A stretch of DNA of 64,000 bases. Source: Lamellibrachia satsuma. Taxonomy: Eukaryota; Annelida; Polychaeta; Sabellida; Siboglinidae. The stretch is taken from positions 1,016,001-1,080,000 of the forward strand of contig BSQZ01000030.1 in the NCBI GenBank assembly GCA_033239005.1. The letters are read 5' to 3'. Below, one piece after another: positions 34,698 to 45,299 of this stretch. Below the pieces are notes generated by a model. That model was given only the letters and a program-made list of their open reading frames with translations. It searched no databases and had not been told where the DNA came from. Both the position numbers and the translations under genes were made by a program. The stretch's first letter is position 1; each line of letters opens with the position of its first letter.

Positions 34698-35447
34698 GTG
34701 AAAACGGTCGTTCTATCGCATTTCACAAAGTGCGAAATTTTGGCCGCGAAACAAGCCTTGTTGGAAGCATATAAGCCTCTGGATGCCCTTGACAGAATCA
34801 TCCTCAGAGTGGACACAGCATCCAGGGGTTCTGGAGACGCGGACACTGACGACGTATTGACAGCGTTGGCGAAAGTGTTTGCTCTGAAAACTCCCCCGTG
34901 TGTGATGTTAAAAGCACAGGACATAGTGCGGCTGCCCAAATACTCTCCCGGTGAGTTGCTGGAGCCGTCGTTAGCGGAGCCGCTGGCGGTGGTGGAAAGC
35001 CAGTTGCGACAACTCAGTGATAGCGTCAGCACGAACACAGACAAACGTCTGCGCACGGAGGGTGCTCTAACTACACTCACAAAGAAAGCCGCGTCCACCC
35101 CCAGTCAGTCTTACGCAGAAACACTGACGACTGCTACTGGTGAGCAGCAAAAGAAACTGGCTGTGAAACTACCACCAGCCAGCACCGATCATTCGCGAAC
35201 ACATCGGATGAGAAAAGTGGAATCTGAGACTGTGAAACGAGTGAGTCGGCAAGTATCACGAGTCGTGAGCGAGTCAAGGGCCACTGACTCGTCTACTCAA
35301 GCAAGTAAGCAGTCAACAAGACAAGGTAGTGGCGCATATGCGTATAAAAGCTACATCTTGTCCAAACTCAAACTTGATATCATGACTTTCTGTAGTACGA
35401 AATCAAACAACTTTTATGAAATTGTTAAATTTAATAGCCGAATTTAG
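34698..35447 (+). CDS. ORF1/gag-like retroelement protein, 249 codons (hypothetical)
   Basis: Open frame with normal-looking composition, no signal peptide or membrane segment. Residues 8-90 are alpha-helical in character, with an ILAAKQALLEA start, an LTALAKVFAL helix and a RLPKYSPGELLEPSLAE segment, then a short coiled-coil-like stretch (VVESQLRQL) and a SQSYAETL motif near residue 138 before a basic Ser-rich tail. This order resembles the ORF1-type proteins of invertebrate retroelements. No RT follows within several kb, so the element is truncated or the similarity is misleading. The last 25 codons may be past a splice site. Confidence 0.4.
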   Translation: MKTVVLSHFTKCEILAAKQALLEAYKPLDALDRIILRVDTASRGSGDADTDDVLTALAKVFALKTPPCVMLKAQDIVRLPKYSPGELLEPSLAEPLAVVESQLRQLSDSVSTNTDKRLRTEGALTTLTKKAASTPSQSYAETLTTATGEQQKKLAVKLPPASTDHSRTHRMRKVESETVKRVSRQVSRVVSESRATDSSTQASKQSTRQGSGAYAYKSYILSKLKLDIMTFCSTKSNNFYEIVKFNSRI

Positions 35448-35920
35448 CTCAAATCTTGTTGTTTTATGTACACAGTAGCTTATATACACTGTTTTAATCG
35501 AATTGTACCATTTTTAGTACGAATTAAATATATATTATTATTATTATTGCTATTCACCTTTGTTTGAATTATTACAAATAAGTTGTCCTTTCTCTCTCTT
35601 ACAACTATCACCTTCTTCGCAGGAACAACATATGACCAGGCCTTATTCCCCCACCCTACAGGAAACAAGGCCCAATTGGGACACCTTAATGTGACACTAA
35701 TAGCTCTGCTCAATGTCAAGGTAGCAGTTATAAAAATCATGTGCATGTAGATAAATATAAAAAGCTTTTGTTGCGATTCGCGCGTTCGTGTGAATGGGTC
35801 AGTAGCTATTGCTCCGACTAAACTGTTTAACCGGTTCAACAACTGTTGTGCCGACCAAACCCGTGACTCGAGTTTTGTTGAGTGTTGGCCCTGCGTCTAT
35901 TGCACGACTGATCAGAATAA

Positions 35921-36653
35921 AGCCCGCCGCACACTAGCCGATTTTTCGTCGGGGGACTGCAGGTTTTTCATCGGGGTTAAATTTTATCGGGCCATCAGCT
36001 CGCAGCACACTAGCCGATATTTTATCGCGACTAGCACGCCTCTAGTGGCGAATTTGGAATTAAGCAGACATGGCGGCGCTCACACCAAACGTGGTGGCGA
36101 TGCGGAGAAGAAGGCAGAAGCTAGCTTTGTTCGTCTTGATTATGTTATGGAGGATAAGGAGACGCAGAAAAGCAAATAAGCAAAATCCTTCCGCCTTTTG
36201 AAATCATCTAAAAAATCCAAAGTTACACTGTCAACATGTTCTACCGGCAAACTTGCTAATGTGCCTGCTCAAATGCAATTATGTCAGATGATTTTTTTAA
36301 ATTACACATTAAAATTACTGCACCCTACATTCGTGTGTAACACACAAAGAAGTCTGAATAAGGCAAGATCCCATTTGTCATCGTGGCCGTGGCACTGATG
36401 GCCGCCATGTCTACAATGACGTTTGTGCGCGTGACTGCAATCACGCTTCCTATTGGTCGTTTATCGCGCGAGCTCCGACAATTTGTCGGAGTCTGCAGCA
36501 CACCAGGCGACGAGGCTCGTCAGGACGTCCTGAGATCTAGCACTCTCAGATATTATCCGACAAGCCCCGATCTTGTCGGAATTCGCAGCACACTAGCCGA
36601 CAACTGAAGAATATTTGTCACCCGACGAAAAATCGGCTAGTGTGCTGCGGGCT
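35921..36653. mobile_element. PIF/Harbinger-type MITE, 733 bp
   Basis: 33 bp terminal inverted repeats (35921-35953 and 36621-36653) with one mismatch, starting AGCCCGC and ending TCGTCGGG. Flanked on both sides by TAA (35918-35920, 36654-36656), the 3 bp TWA-type target duplication of Harbinger transposons. Extra copies of the GCAGCACACTAGCCGA motif lie inside. A frame at 36070 starts MAAL and has an RRRRQKLALF...RIRRRRK stretch like the N-terminus of HARBI1-type transposases, then stops: a remnant of the autonomous parent. Confidence 0.85.
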
Positions 36654-36665
36654 TAAATACACGTC

Positions 36666-36803
36666 TGGTGTGCTTCATAACGTCGTGCTTTTTCCTGAAA
36701 AAGATCGCGATGATATGGCCTATTTTTTGGCAGTAGGTTTAAGGTGTATGTTAATTTGTGGAGGATGTGGCGCTGTGTGAGTTGACCAGAGTGCACTTGG
36801 GCT
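36666..36803. repeat. Dispersed repeat, copy 2
   Basis: Same sequence family as 28672-28828; begins 10 bp after the MITE. Confidence 0.7.
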
Positions 36804-37086
36804 ATACCAAACTCTCCACCAGGGGCGATACTAACCATTTCACCACTGCCACAACTTACATTTGATGTGCATATTCTGCACATCTTTATTTAATTTTTGG
36901 TACACTCCTATTTTTATCAAGCAATCTCTCAATTGCATACAATTGTGGATAGTGTTTGCATTGAAAATGTGTCTAGAAATACAGAAATACGTTCGTTTTT
37001 GTTTGAAACTATGTTACGTAGTCAAGTGCACAGTTACAGTACGTGGAACCTCACCATTGAGATCACCCTCGGGACTGGGCTAAAGT

Positions 37087-37089
<3 letters not shown>

Positions 37090-37174
<85 letters not shown>

Positions 37175-37183
37175 TATGTATAC

Positions 37184-37214
<31 letters not shown>
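37090..37214. repeat. (TA)n microsatellite
   Basis: Pure TA at 37090-37171, then TACATACATA and a second short TA run. Confidence 0.95.
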
Positions 37215-37215
<1 letters not shown>

Positions 37216-37564
37216 GCGTGTATAGGCGCTTATACATGCAACATGGTATTGTATTAACGGGTGATAGACCATAATGTTATATGTAGGCCAGTTGTGAAAA
37301 CGAACATATTTGTCCACCAACCCGATTGGGCTGGTACGTTTAAAACCCTACACCAGCCCGACAAATATTATACCAGCCCTCATAAAAAACTTGGACAAAA
37401 ACATCTCCGACGTGGTTATCGACAGAGCAGTTCAGTTCCTGCATCAGAATCCAGGATGAGATTTATTGAACAATTTGTTATGGATGACATTACAAAACGT
37501 GATCTAAAGTGATCAAAATTACGACAAGGCTGTAAAAGCCACCGGGCATATGTTGTTTTAGTTT

Positions 37565-37680
37565 CTTGCAGAGACCACCTCCAGAGTAACAACGTTGCCA
37601 TCTAAGGCAAAACACTCATGCAGATGTCAAGTGGACAAGGAAGCCATTGGCTTATCAAGAGTCCAACAATTTCTTTTATA
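37565..37680 (-). mobile_element. LINE 3' tail, copy 2
   Basis: Reverse complement of 37616-37672 matches the LINE 1 3' UTR (TTGGACTCTTGATAAGCCAA, GGCTTCCTTGTCCACTTG). Body absent: a short 5'-truncated copy. Confidence 0.75.
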
Positions 37681-37689
37681 GCTTTTTGT

Positions 37690-39700
37690 ATTTCCCCCCT
37701 CTTCTTTTATGTTTAGACTTCGGTAAACCAATATTCAAATAGCTTCATCATAACCCGGCCGCTTCCCTTTCTAATGTTATAATAATATATTATATACTCC
37801 TCTTCTTCCTATACGATCTCTCGTAAACATTACATATCCTGTCAGTATTAATTCAGCATCTAAAATGTCTTTGTCGGCCCATGATTCGGTTATATCGCGT
37901 CGCCGGTTACGAGTCAGCCATCACCAGCACGCGTTGAGTCTATCACGATGTTTTCGGGTTCATTGGCACTGACTAGGTTGATTACGTAGCTAGTTGTAAT
38001 CATAATAACTTATTAATATTAAGTTATATCGATCTTTTAACCACTGCTGACGGAATACAGGGTTTCTCAAACTGGGGGACGCATGGGTCGCGACGTAGTT
38101 CATGGCGTCCTCGGCATACAGATTTGGGGTCAATTATATCAATTTCGTTTTATTTTATTGTGCGAGAGATGTTTATATTGGTTTCGAATGTATTATATAC
38201 GTTATAAAATATTACTCATTGCACTTTGTCCCCCTCACTCATGCGTTAGTTTAATGTGATTGATGGCCCAAATTCTGGGGAAACTCCGAGGTTTTCGTAG
38301 CAATGAAAATGGGTACTGTAATTCTAGGCTTCATTCACATTTATACACGAAAAAAAAGTATTCACATTATTTGCACTATATGTATTTTTTTCAGCATTAT
38401 TAGCACTCCACATCTATTTATATATGTACACTAGTCAAATAGCAGTAATAATGATTACTGCACCATACGTAGTCATAGGGAGGCTTGTACGATAGCGATC
38501 TCTCAGGTCTTAGTGCAGGCCTCCCTGGATCATCAAAACTATGTAAAATATATACAAACTGTTATTTGACTCTGTATGTATGATCTAGACAAATAAACTT
38601 CACTTCAGGACAAATGGTGGCGCCAGAACGATGTGAAAGTAACAAACGGTGGCGCCTCATCACGGAACGATGTGAAGGTGACAGAGTGTGGCGCGTTATA
38701 ACGGATAATCTAAAAAACATAATATGTATATATATATATTATATTTTATAGTTTATATATATATATATATACATTATATATATATATATATCACTAATGT
38801 GTCGATTCATGCTTATATTAATGACAGGGTTTCACACACACATTCTCACATGCATGCACGCATACCTGATCGATCAGCAATCAACCAATATCTTTATTCT
38901 ATACATAAGTGCTCCATAAACGGTAATCTTGAAACCTTCAAAATTTAATATGCTTAAAAATCCATGATCTTGGTCAACAACAAGATTGGCTGATAATAGT
39001 TCATACTTGCTGCTTGACATGTTCAAACCTGAACAAAGGTCCATACAAAATACATTTTTCAGTTGTTTACAGCCTCTTTATAATAGATACATGCTCCCTA
39101 GTGTGAGCTTTTCCAGTCCTAGTCTTCCATCTTACAAAGGTTTAACTGGATACACATTAAATACTTTAGCATTGCACAGATAATACCATTGTCATGTGCA
39201 GTTATGAAGCCTATCCATCAATCTGTATTATGCATTTTTATCATCTGTGTGTATCATCACTGATCAAACAGAAGTTGCACCGACACTGCATACTGCAGCA
39301 CGCTGTGCGCACTCGTGAGCCAAGATAATGTAAAACTCAGTGACCAGGGAATTTCCTATTAGTCTTACTGGTCATCTAGATTTGATTTAAAACTCTCTCT
39401 TTTATTCATTTAGCCCATCACCAATGAGGTTCATTCAGGCCCATCCTCTGGGTTTTGAAAAGGGCGGTTCAACCATACACAATAAGCCAAGGATTTCTGG
39501 GATGTCTAAAAAATAATACAGTTAAACCAAATTCTCAGAAAAAGGGGGTTCGTTTGAAAACCCCGAACCGAAAATTCATCAAAAGTATTGACTTTGATTG
39601 TGAGATCAAGTAACTTATAAAACTATGAATAGCCTTGTGTTATATTATAGCCTTATGTTACAGTACATATACAGGCAGAGCCAATTTTGCAGATTTTGAC
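37690..39700. other. Non-coding DNA with TA repeats
   Basis: TA tracts at 38724-38792. CAGGGTTTCTCAAACTGGGG at 38058 resembles a hAT-type end with no partner. No gene recognised. AATAAA on the minus strand at 39401-39406 could be the poly(A) signal of the kinase gene upstream. Confidence 0.4.
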
Positions 39701-39705
39701 CTGAT

Positions 39706-39856
39706 TTAATAGTTTGTCCAATGATTTCACCATGACTAAAAAAACAGATTTATACAAACGAACTAGCATGTCATTGTGGATACTGGATATGTTTAATTAT
39801 TCGCGAAATGAATCTGAAACAAGATTAAATTAAAAAGATTGAATTGAGGAGGGATC
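39706..39856 (+). repeat. Dispersed repeat beside the kinase gene, copy 1
   Basis: Matches 43326-43482 (TTTAATAGTTTGTCCAATRA, TTTCACCA, GAGCTAGCATGTC, GTGGATAC) with moderate divergence. Lies just past the kinase stop codon. Confidence 0.7.
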
Positions 39857-39893
39857 TTTGAAGCTCACTAACAATGACATAACTGCTCTTATC

Positions 39894-40144
39894 TCAGAGC
39901 ATTCTTATTAACGTTCCATGCTCATGTTTCAGATCACCATGAAAACAAACATTCTGGCAGGCTGTCGAGTCTATGGCACATATGAACACAGGAACTGATC
40001 CCTCGCTGTGTCTGACAATATCAATGGCTGAAGTGAGTTTAGTTTGAATGCCTCCTGTGACATCGTGGTTGGCCACACTTGTGGTGACAGACACATCAGT
40101 GGTGCCATCTGGTGTGACTCTGATCACAGGTAGCAACTGGGCAT
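39894..40144 (-). CDS. IPK exon 6 with stop
   Basis: Acceptor TTGTAG|ATG completes an Asp codon (DAQLLPVIRV). Contains NHDVTGGIQTKL and the HGDLKHEHGTLI end, then TGA. Confidence 0.93.
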
Positions 40145-43100
40145 CTACAACAAGGTATCAGTTGTAGCAGGCCGTGGATACAGCAGAACTCAGTCATACA
40201 GTTTCACGTTGTTGTCATTACATTATTACGTGGATATGCCTGGCCTTATCTTGATTGGTTTTCTACTGTTCAGTATTAGCAAAGACCTTTCAATGTATTT
40301 AGTATTAGTTAATTTGATAGTAGGCCCTATACTTGTATTCGTAACTGTCACATGTCTAGTAATAATCTTTAGTGACAGTATCACTGTGTCACTGCACCTG
40401 TAAAGTATTTAGTGCATCAACTATGTAGGGGGAATAAACATAACGTTATACTTCAATTCTCTCCACTTCCAACAGACAGTTAGTTGACTACTGTATTTAT
40501 GATAACACTGTACATCAGTTAATTACTTTAACTAATTACATAATGCCACTGAATGCTGCTTGTCTGATGATGTAATGTGACGTTGGAAATAAATATTTTT
40601 TATTGACTGATTGATGTCTAGCATGTGGCTATATGACTTTATTTAAGAACATAAATACCTTAGTTGGCCCTCAAATACACAGCATAAATACCTTAGTTGG
40701 CCCTCAAATACACAGCATAAATACTTTAGTTGGCCCTCAAATACATAGCATAAATACCTTAGTTGGCACTCAAATACACAGCATAAATGATACATTACAC
40801 ATTTCAGTGAGAATTCTATCTTGACTCGCACAGTTGTTGATTCAGAGATCACTTGTATGTAATATTGCAAAAGATTTGACAACTTTCAGATACAGATGAT
40901 TTAGCTATTGCTATAAACATCTTATTAATTGCCAACTGAATATAGTAATGATGCACTTCATTATGTAAGTATCATTAAAGTGTGGACTTTGACTTAATAT
41001 GTCCACTTCAAATTTAATGACTCAGGTCAAAATATTTCCTCAATTTAAATACATATCTTCTGTCCTTATGACCGACACAAACCTTCTGCAATAGGTGGCT
41101 TGTCGTAAATGCCTAAAACGTCAGAGAGAAAAACAACCCATCTTGGTTTCAGCTCAGCACAGAGGATCTATAAAAAAGGGTCAGAATGTTACCAAGAAGT
41201 GCACAAGTTTAACACCAACGACTCATTTCCATTATCATTGACACATTATTAGTGAGTGAAAAAAATATACAAGTACAGTAGTCTCAAGCAGGATGGAACT
41301 TTCATGAAATCCCTCAATTGTACCATCAACTGTCTGGCATGGATGGGTGGGTCAGAATTAGAGACCACCACTATTTGAGTCCACGACAGGTTATACATTT
41401 ACTCCCTGTGTAGGAGGTTTTACTTCCCCTGACACAGACACCAGGTAGAAGGGACCAACGGCTGTTAGTGTCTCTTTCGAAAGATACAGGACATGCATTG
41501 TGGGGTGAAGATAACTGCCCAAGTTTTGAAACAGCAGCAATTTGGACTTGAAACCCAGTCCTCTTGACTGACAGTCCTCTTGACTGACAGTCCTCTTGAC
41601 TGACAGTCCTCTTGATTGACAGTCCTTTTGACTGACAGTCTGGTGTTCTATGGCAATTCACTAGCACTTTATTGAGAGTGTCTTAGAAATACACATGTCA
41701 AAATGTAAGAATTCTTACCTTAATTATAATGTCTCCACTGAGGATGTGACAGCCCTTGGCGGTGTCGAGAACGCAGTCACCATGAAGAACAGGTACAAAG
41801 TTGGCCTGCAGCAAGGCCTTCACCGACTGACACCCATCAGCTATCACCTCCCCGTTGTGGGTTACCCACCCACCACAGGGCTGCAGAGGAATAAATATAA
41901 AATATTCATACGGGCGGATCCATGCATACATTTTGACCAGTATCCAAACGTAGCATGCTAGGGGCCCAGGGCATGAACAATTCAACGGTCACAAGACGTT
42001 AACACAAATGTATCTGTGCATACAACGTAGCCCATGATTCGCTTGTGTGGGCATATCATGCATTTGTTGCACAAACATTGAACTGAAAATGTTGACCATG
42101 TTCTTTCATATGGTCAAAACCCCTTAAATCCACCCATGATTCATACATACAATACGGGGTCTGCATGGAATACACACAAAGTATGCACACATACACTACA
42201 GGGTCTGCAAGGAATAAACACAAAGTATTCACACAGATACTACAGATTCTGCATGGCATACACACAAAGTATTCACACATACACTACAAAGTCTGCATGG
42301 CATACACACAAAGTCTTTACACAGACACTAAAGAGTCTGCATGGCATACACGCAAAGTATTCACACAGACACTACAAGGTCTGCATGGCATACACACAAA
42401 GTCTTTACACAGACACTACATAGTCTGCATGGCATACACGTAAAGTATTCACACATACACTACAAGGTCTGCATGGCATACACACAGTCTTTACACAGAC
42501 ACTACATAGTCTGCATGGCATACACACAAAGTATTCACACAGACACTACAAGGTCTGCATGGCATACACACAAAGTCTTTACACAGACACTACATAGTCT
42601 GCATGGCATACACGTAAAGTATTCACACATACACTACAAGGTCTGCATGGCATACACACAGTCTTTACACAGACACTACATAGTCTGCATGGCATACACA
42701 CAAAGTATTCACACAGACACTACAAGGTCTGCATGGCATGCACACAAAGTATTTACACAGACACTAAAGAGTCTGCATGGCATACACACAAAGTATTCAC
42801 ACAGACACTACAAGGTCTGCATGGCATATACACAAAGTCTTTACACAGACACTACATAGTCTGCATGGCATACACACAAAGTATTCACACAGACACTACA
42901 TGGGTCTGCATGGCATACACGCAAAGTATTCACACAGACACTACAAAGTCTGCATGGCATACACACAAAGTATTTACACAGACACTACAGAGTCTGCATG
43001 GCATACACATAAAGTATTCACACAGACACTACAAAGTATGCATGGCATACACACAGAGTATTCACACAGACATTACAGAGTCTGCATGGAAATTAAATTA

Positions 43101-44260
43101 AAAAAGAGCTACTAAATTAGCATTAGTCATAAAGTGCTTAAAAGAGCTGTGAATTTGTGAAAGCTTTGAACCTGGTCTATTTGTGAGACCAGTTGTAACT
43201 TACCGACAGTGCAACTGCAGGAAGACCTGACGCGACAAACTCATTCACTACCAGTTGGTTCAGCTGAAGGCAAATGAAGTGTAAATATTAGTTGGCATTT
43301 TTAAAACAATAAATCAACAATATTTATTTTAATAGTTTGTCCAATAATTTCACCAAAACTAACTGACATATTTTGTACAAATGAGCTAGCATGTCTATAG
43401 TGGATACAAGATAGGTTAATTTTTTTCATAAAATGTATATCTGAAATAAGACAAGCCAAAAAAAGCACATTGAGGAATGACCTTCACCACACTGTTTGAT
43501 TTGCACTGTTTGACCAACATTGATTAGCAGAGTAGTATAAAGTAATATTGGCGAATATACAACATCATTAACCTCTGTTAAATTGGCAACATAGGCTATT
43601 ACTGGTTCACAGATTATCAGGAAACAGGCACCTACTTTGCATACAGAGAGTCGTGTTTTACAGAATCCTTTCTTAACAGAAGATTCTTTCTCTGCTGTGC
43701 ACCCAACATATCCTTTGTTTACTCCAAACTCCTTTGCTTGATGGTGTCCAAATGAGCTAGAAATTGAGACAACAGACTCAGTAACACATTGATAAGTAAT
43801 GGACGTGTCCACATAGCAATGATATTGAAACAAATGAGTGTGTGGGATTCTGTTTGATTGAACCAACAAGTGAAGCATACGGTTTTCATCAGTTCAACAC
43901 ATGGGCATTTTGGATGTTCCGTTACTGAATCTGTGTACATTCTTGATATTTATTTAAAATAATTTTTTTAAGTTGTCTAACCTACAGCTAGATTAACCTT
44001 CATTTTAACTGAAAATTATAGACAATGAATAAACAACTGGAATAAAGATACGTTCATGTGACAATTATTTCTAAACAGATTTATGCAGTTAATACCTACC
44101 CTGCACCATGCACAACCAGAAATCTTCTGTTTGTTTTTCGGCAAGCATTTAGAACGTTTGCTATCAATTTGATTTGTTCGACTCTGGCACATTCTAGTTG
44201 ATCTTTCCTTGTTATGGCACTGCCACCAAGCTTCACTATAAAGTCCAAATGTGGCTCCAT
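39894..44260 (-). CDS. Isopentenyl phosphate kinase gene, six exons, complete
   Basis: Amino-acid-kinase fold enzyme: isopentenyl phosphate + ATP gives isopentenyl diphosphate + ADP, in the alternative mevalonate route, presumably cytosolic. Exons on the minus strand: 44260-44100, 43756-43636, 43263-43204, 41880-41719, 41167-41083, 40144-39894; they total 840 nt, 279 residues plus TGA, with GT-AG borders and matching phases. Motifs in order: VKLGGSAIT (residues 9-17), VVHGAGSFGH with the family histidine (49-58), VPVLHGDCVLD and ILSGDI, FLSDVLGIYDKPP, DVTGGIQTKL, and the closing FHGDLKHEHGT. It is colinear with plant IPK as I remember it. Introns carry a 44 bp minisatellite, a SINE and a 33 bp repeat. 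Homologues in animals are known but patchy. IPK versus another amino-acid kinase: the HGD and SGD signatures make IPK much the best call. Confidence 0.93.
40649..40787. repeat. 33 bp repeat, four copies, in IPK intron 5
   Basis: Unit ATAAATACCTTAGTTGGCCC then TCAAATACACAGC. Confidence 0.9.
41083..41167 (-). CDS. IPK exon 5
   Basis: Acceptor TTATAG|ATC, donor AGAAG|GTTTGT. Encodes LKPRWVVFLSDVLGIYDKPP, the nucleotide-side strand and loop. Confidence 0.9.
41383..41645 (-). mobile_element. tRNA-derived SINE (family B) with internal 16 bp repeats, in IPK intron 4
   Basis: On the minus strand a tRNA-like box B (GGGTTTCAAGTCC) near 41560 is followed by a body ending GGTCCCTTCTACCTG and a CAGGGAGTAAATGTATAACC tail. 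The same body end occurs at 47035-47110. The head holds about five copies of a 16 bp unit (CTGTCAGTCAAGAGGA). Classification by box B and shared body; box A is lost in the repeats. Confidence 0.6.
41719..41880 (-). CDS. IPK exon 4 (active-site exon)
   Basis: Acceptor CTGCAG|CCC, donor TTAAG|GTAAGA, 54 codons with NFVPVLHGDCVLD and GCHILSGDIIIK, both family signatures. Confidence 0.93.
42140..43085. repeat. 44 bp minisatellite, about 21 copies, in IPK intron 3
   Basis: Unit GTCTGCATGGCATACACACA then AAGTATTCACACAGACACTACAAA, with 41 bp variants. Open frames on the plus strand are by-products. Confidence 0.95.
43204..43263 (-). CDS. IPK exon 3 (60 nt)
   Basis: Acceptor TTCAG|CTG, donor TCG|GTAAGT, 20 codons (LNQLVVNEFV through VALS). 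Confidence 0.9.
43326..43482 (+). repeat. Dispersed repeat, copy 2, in IPK intron 2
   Basis: Direct-orientation match to 39706-39856. Confidence 0.7.
43636..43756 (-). CDS. IPK exon 2
   Basis: Acceptor TTCTAG|CTC completes the glycine of GAGSFGHHQ. Donor chosen at GCAAA|GTAGGT rather than CTCT|GTATGC because RLSVCKLNQ then aligns without a gap to plant RISVTNLNL. Confidence 0.9.
44100..44260 (-). CDS. IPK exon 1 with start codon
   Basis: Starts MEPHLDFIVKLGGSAIT and ends VVHGAG, donor GCAGG|GTAGGT, phase 2. Another frame over the same DNA starts 31 bp upstream and is a shadow. Confidence 0.93.
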
Positions 44261-44689
44261 TAATTGTACTATTATATTTTTGTCTCCCCATGTAAAATAC
44301 TGAATTCTATGATTACTGAAATCATATCACTTATCTACACGTTTAATAATTATGTTTATGGGTATATTGTAGATATGTCATGCTACAGTTCCTTCTATGA
44401 CACTCTCCATTACGTCTGATTGTAGTCAAGTAGAGAGCTCCAGTCTAATTGAGTGGTTTTCTGGCTTTCCCAATCATGAGCAGGCTACGATCAGTCTCCG
44501 ACTTTAGTAGATCATAATAAATGTCTCCTGACCTAGAGGCTAGACGGTAGTCGATCTAGCGTACCGTCTAGTCCTAGTCGAGCAATAATCGCAATTAGAA
44601 CTGGCGTTATGGATTGCCTGGTTTTAATGCGATTTAATAATTATAGTAGTTATAGTAAACACGGACTACATTAAAAACGCGCAGCCCTT

Positions 44690-45290
44690 CGAAGTCTACA
44701 CTCTAATGATCAGAGCGAGTTGTGTTTAGACGTCGAGCCGGGCTACAGCCACATCGATGTATTGTCGCCCACGCCCGCGGTGTTGACGTCACGAGGCTTG
44801 TTGTGCGGCAATACGTCAATCATAGATTATAATTTCATTACTGGAACAGTGCTTCGGGGATGTGAAATTCAAGTAAGTATGTGCATTTCGTCTATCATAA
44901 TATAACTTGTCGCGCTTTGCAGGAGGAAATGTTGTCTAAGTGACACCAAACAGTAGCCCATCAACGATGGCGACGCAATCGTGTGGGCGACAATACTCTC
45001 AGATGATACGGCGCCGCTGCCCGTAGTCTCAGTCCTGCTGTTGACGTCGAATGCACCGCGTAGTCGTCAGACTGGGCCCAGCGTCGTCAACGCCATTGAC
45101 AGGTCGCGCTAGTAACGACGTTCACATGTAGGTACTTAAAATCACCGCTCCTTGTCGACTGAACGAGGCAGCATAGCCATCGACGATATATTGTTGGTGG
45201 TAGTGATCGTGAATACGCAAATAACAGATAAGTATGTTGGACATCGGCCATCGCCATCTGTCGGCGGCTGTTTGACCACCGAACGACCAG
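44690..45290. promoter_or_regulatory. CpG-rich region between IPK and MADD, candidate promoter/5' exon
   Basis: CpG-rich island in AT-rich surroundings, upstream of both divergently oriented genes. At 44871 the plus strand has a good donor (CAA|GTAAGT), which could end a 5' UTR exon of MADD. No TATA box or known protein motif in the short frame there. Inference only. Confidence 0.35.
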
Positions 45291-45299
45291 GAAATATAT

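Noticed and set aside
38058..38290. Complete hAT element starting CAGGGTTTCTCAAACTGGGG
   Set aside because: Only one end-like sequence; no inverted partner or 8 bp duplication found.
44016..44291. 91-codon minus-strand frame starting MGRQKY
   Set aside because: Shadow of IPK exon 1; the conserved KLGGSAIT and HGAG motifs are in the next frame.
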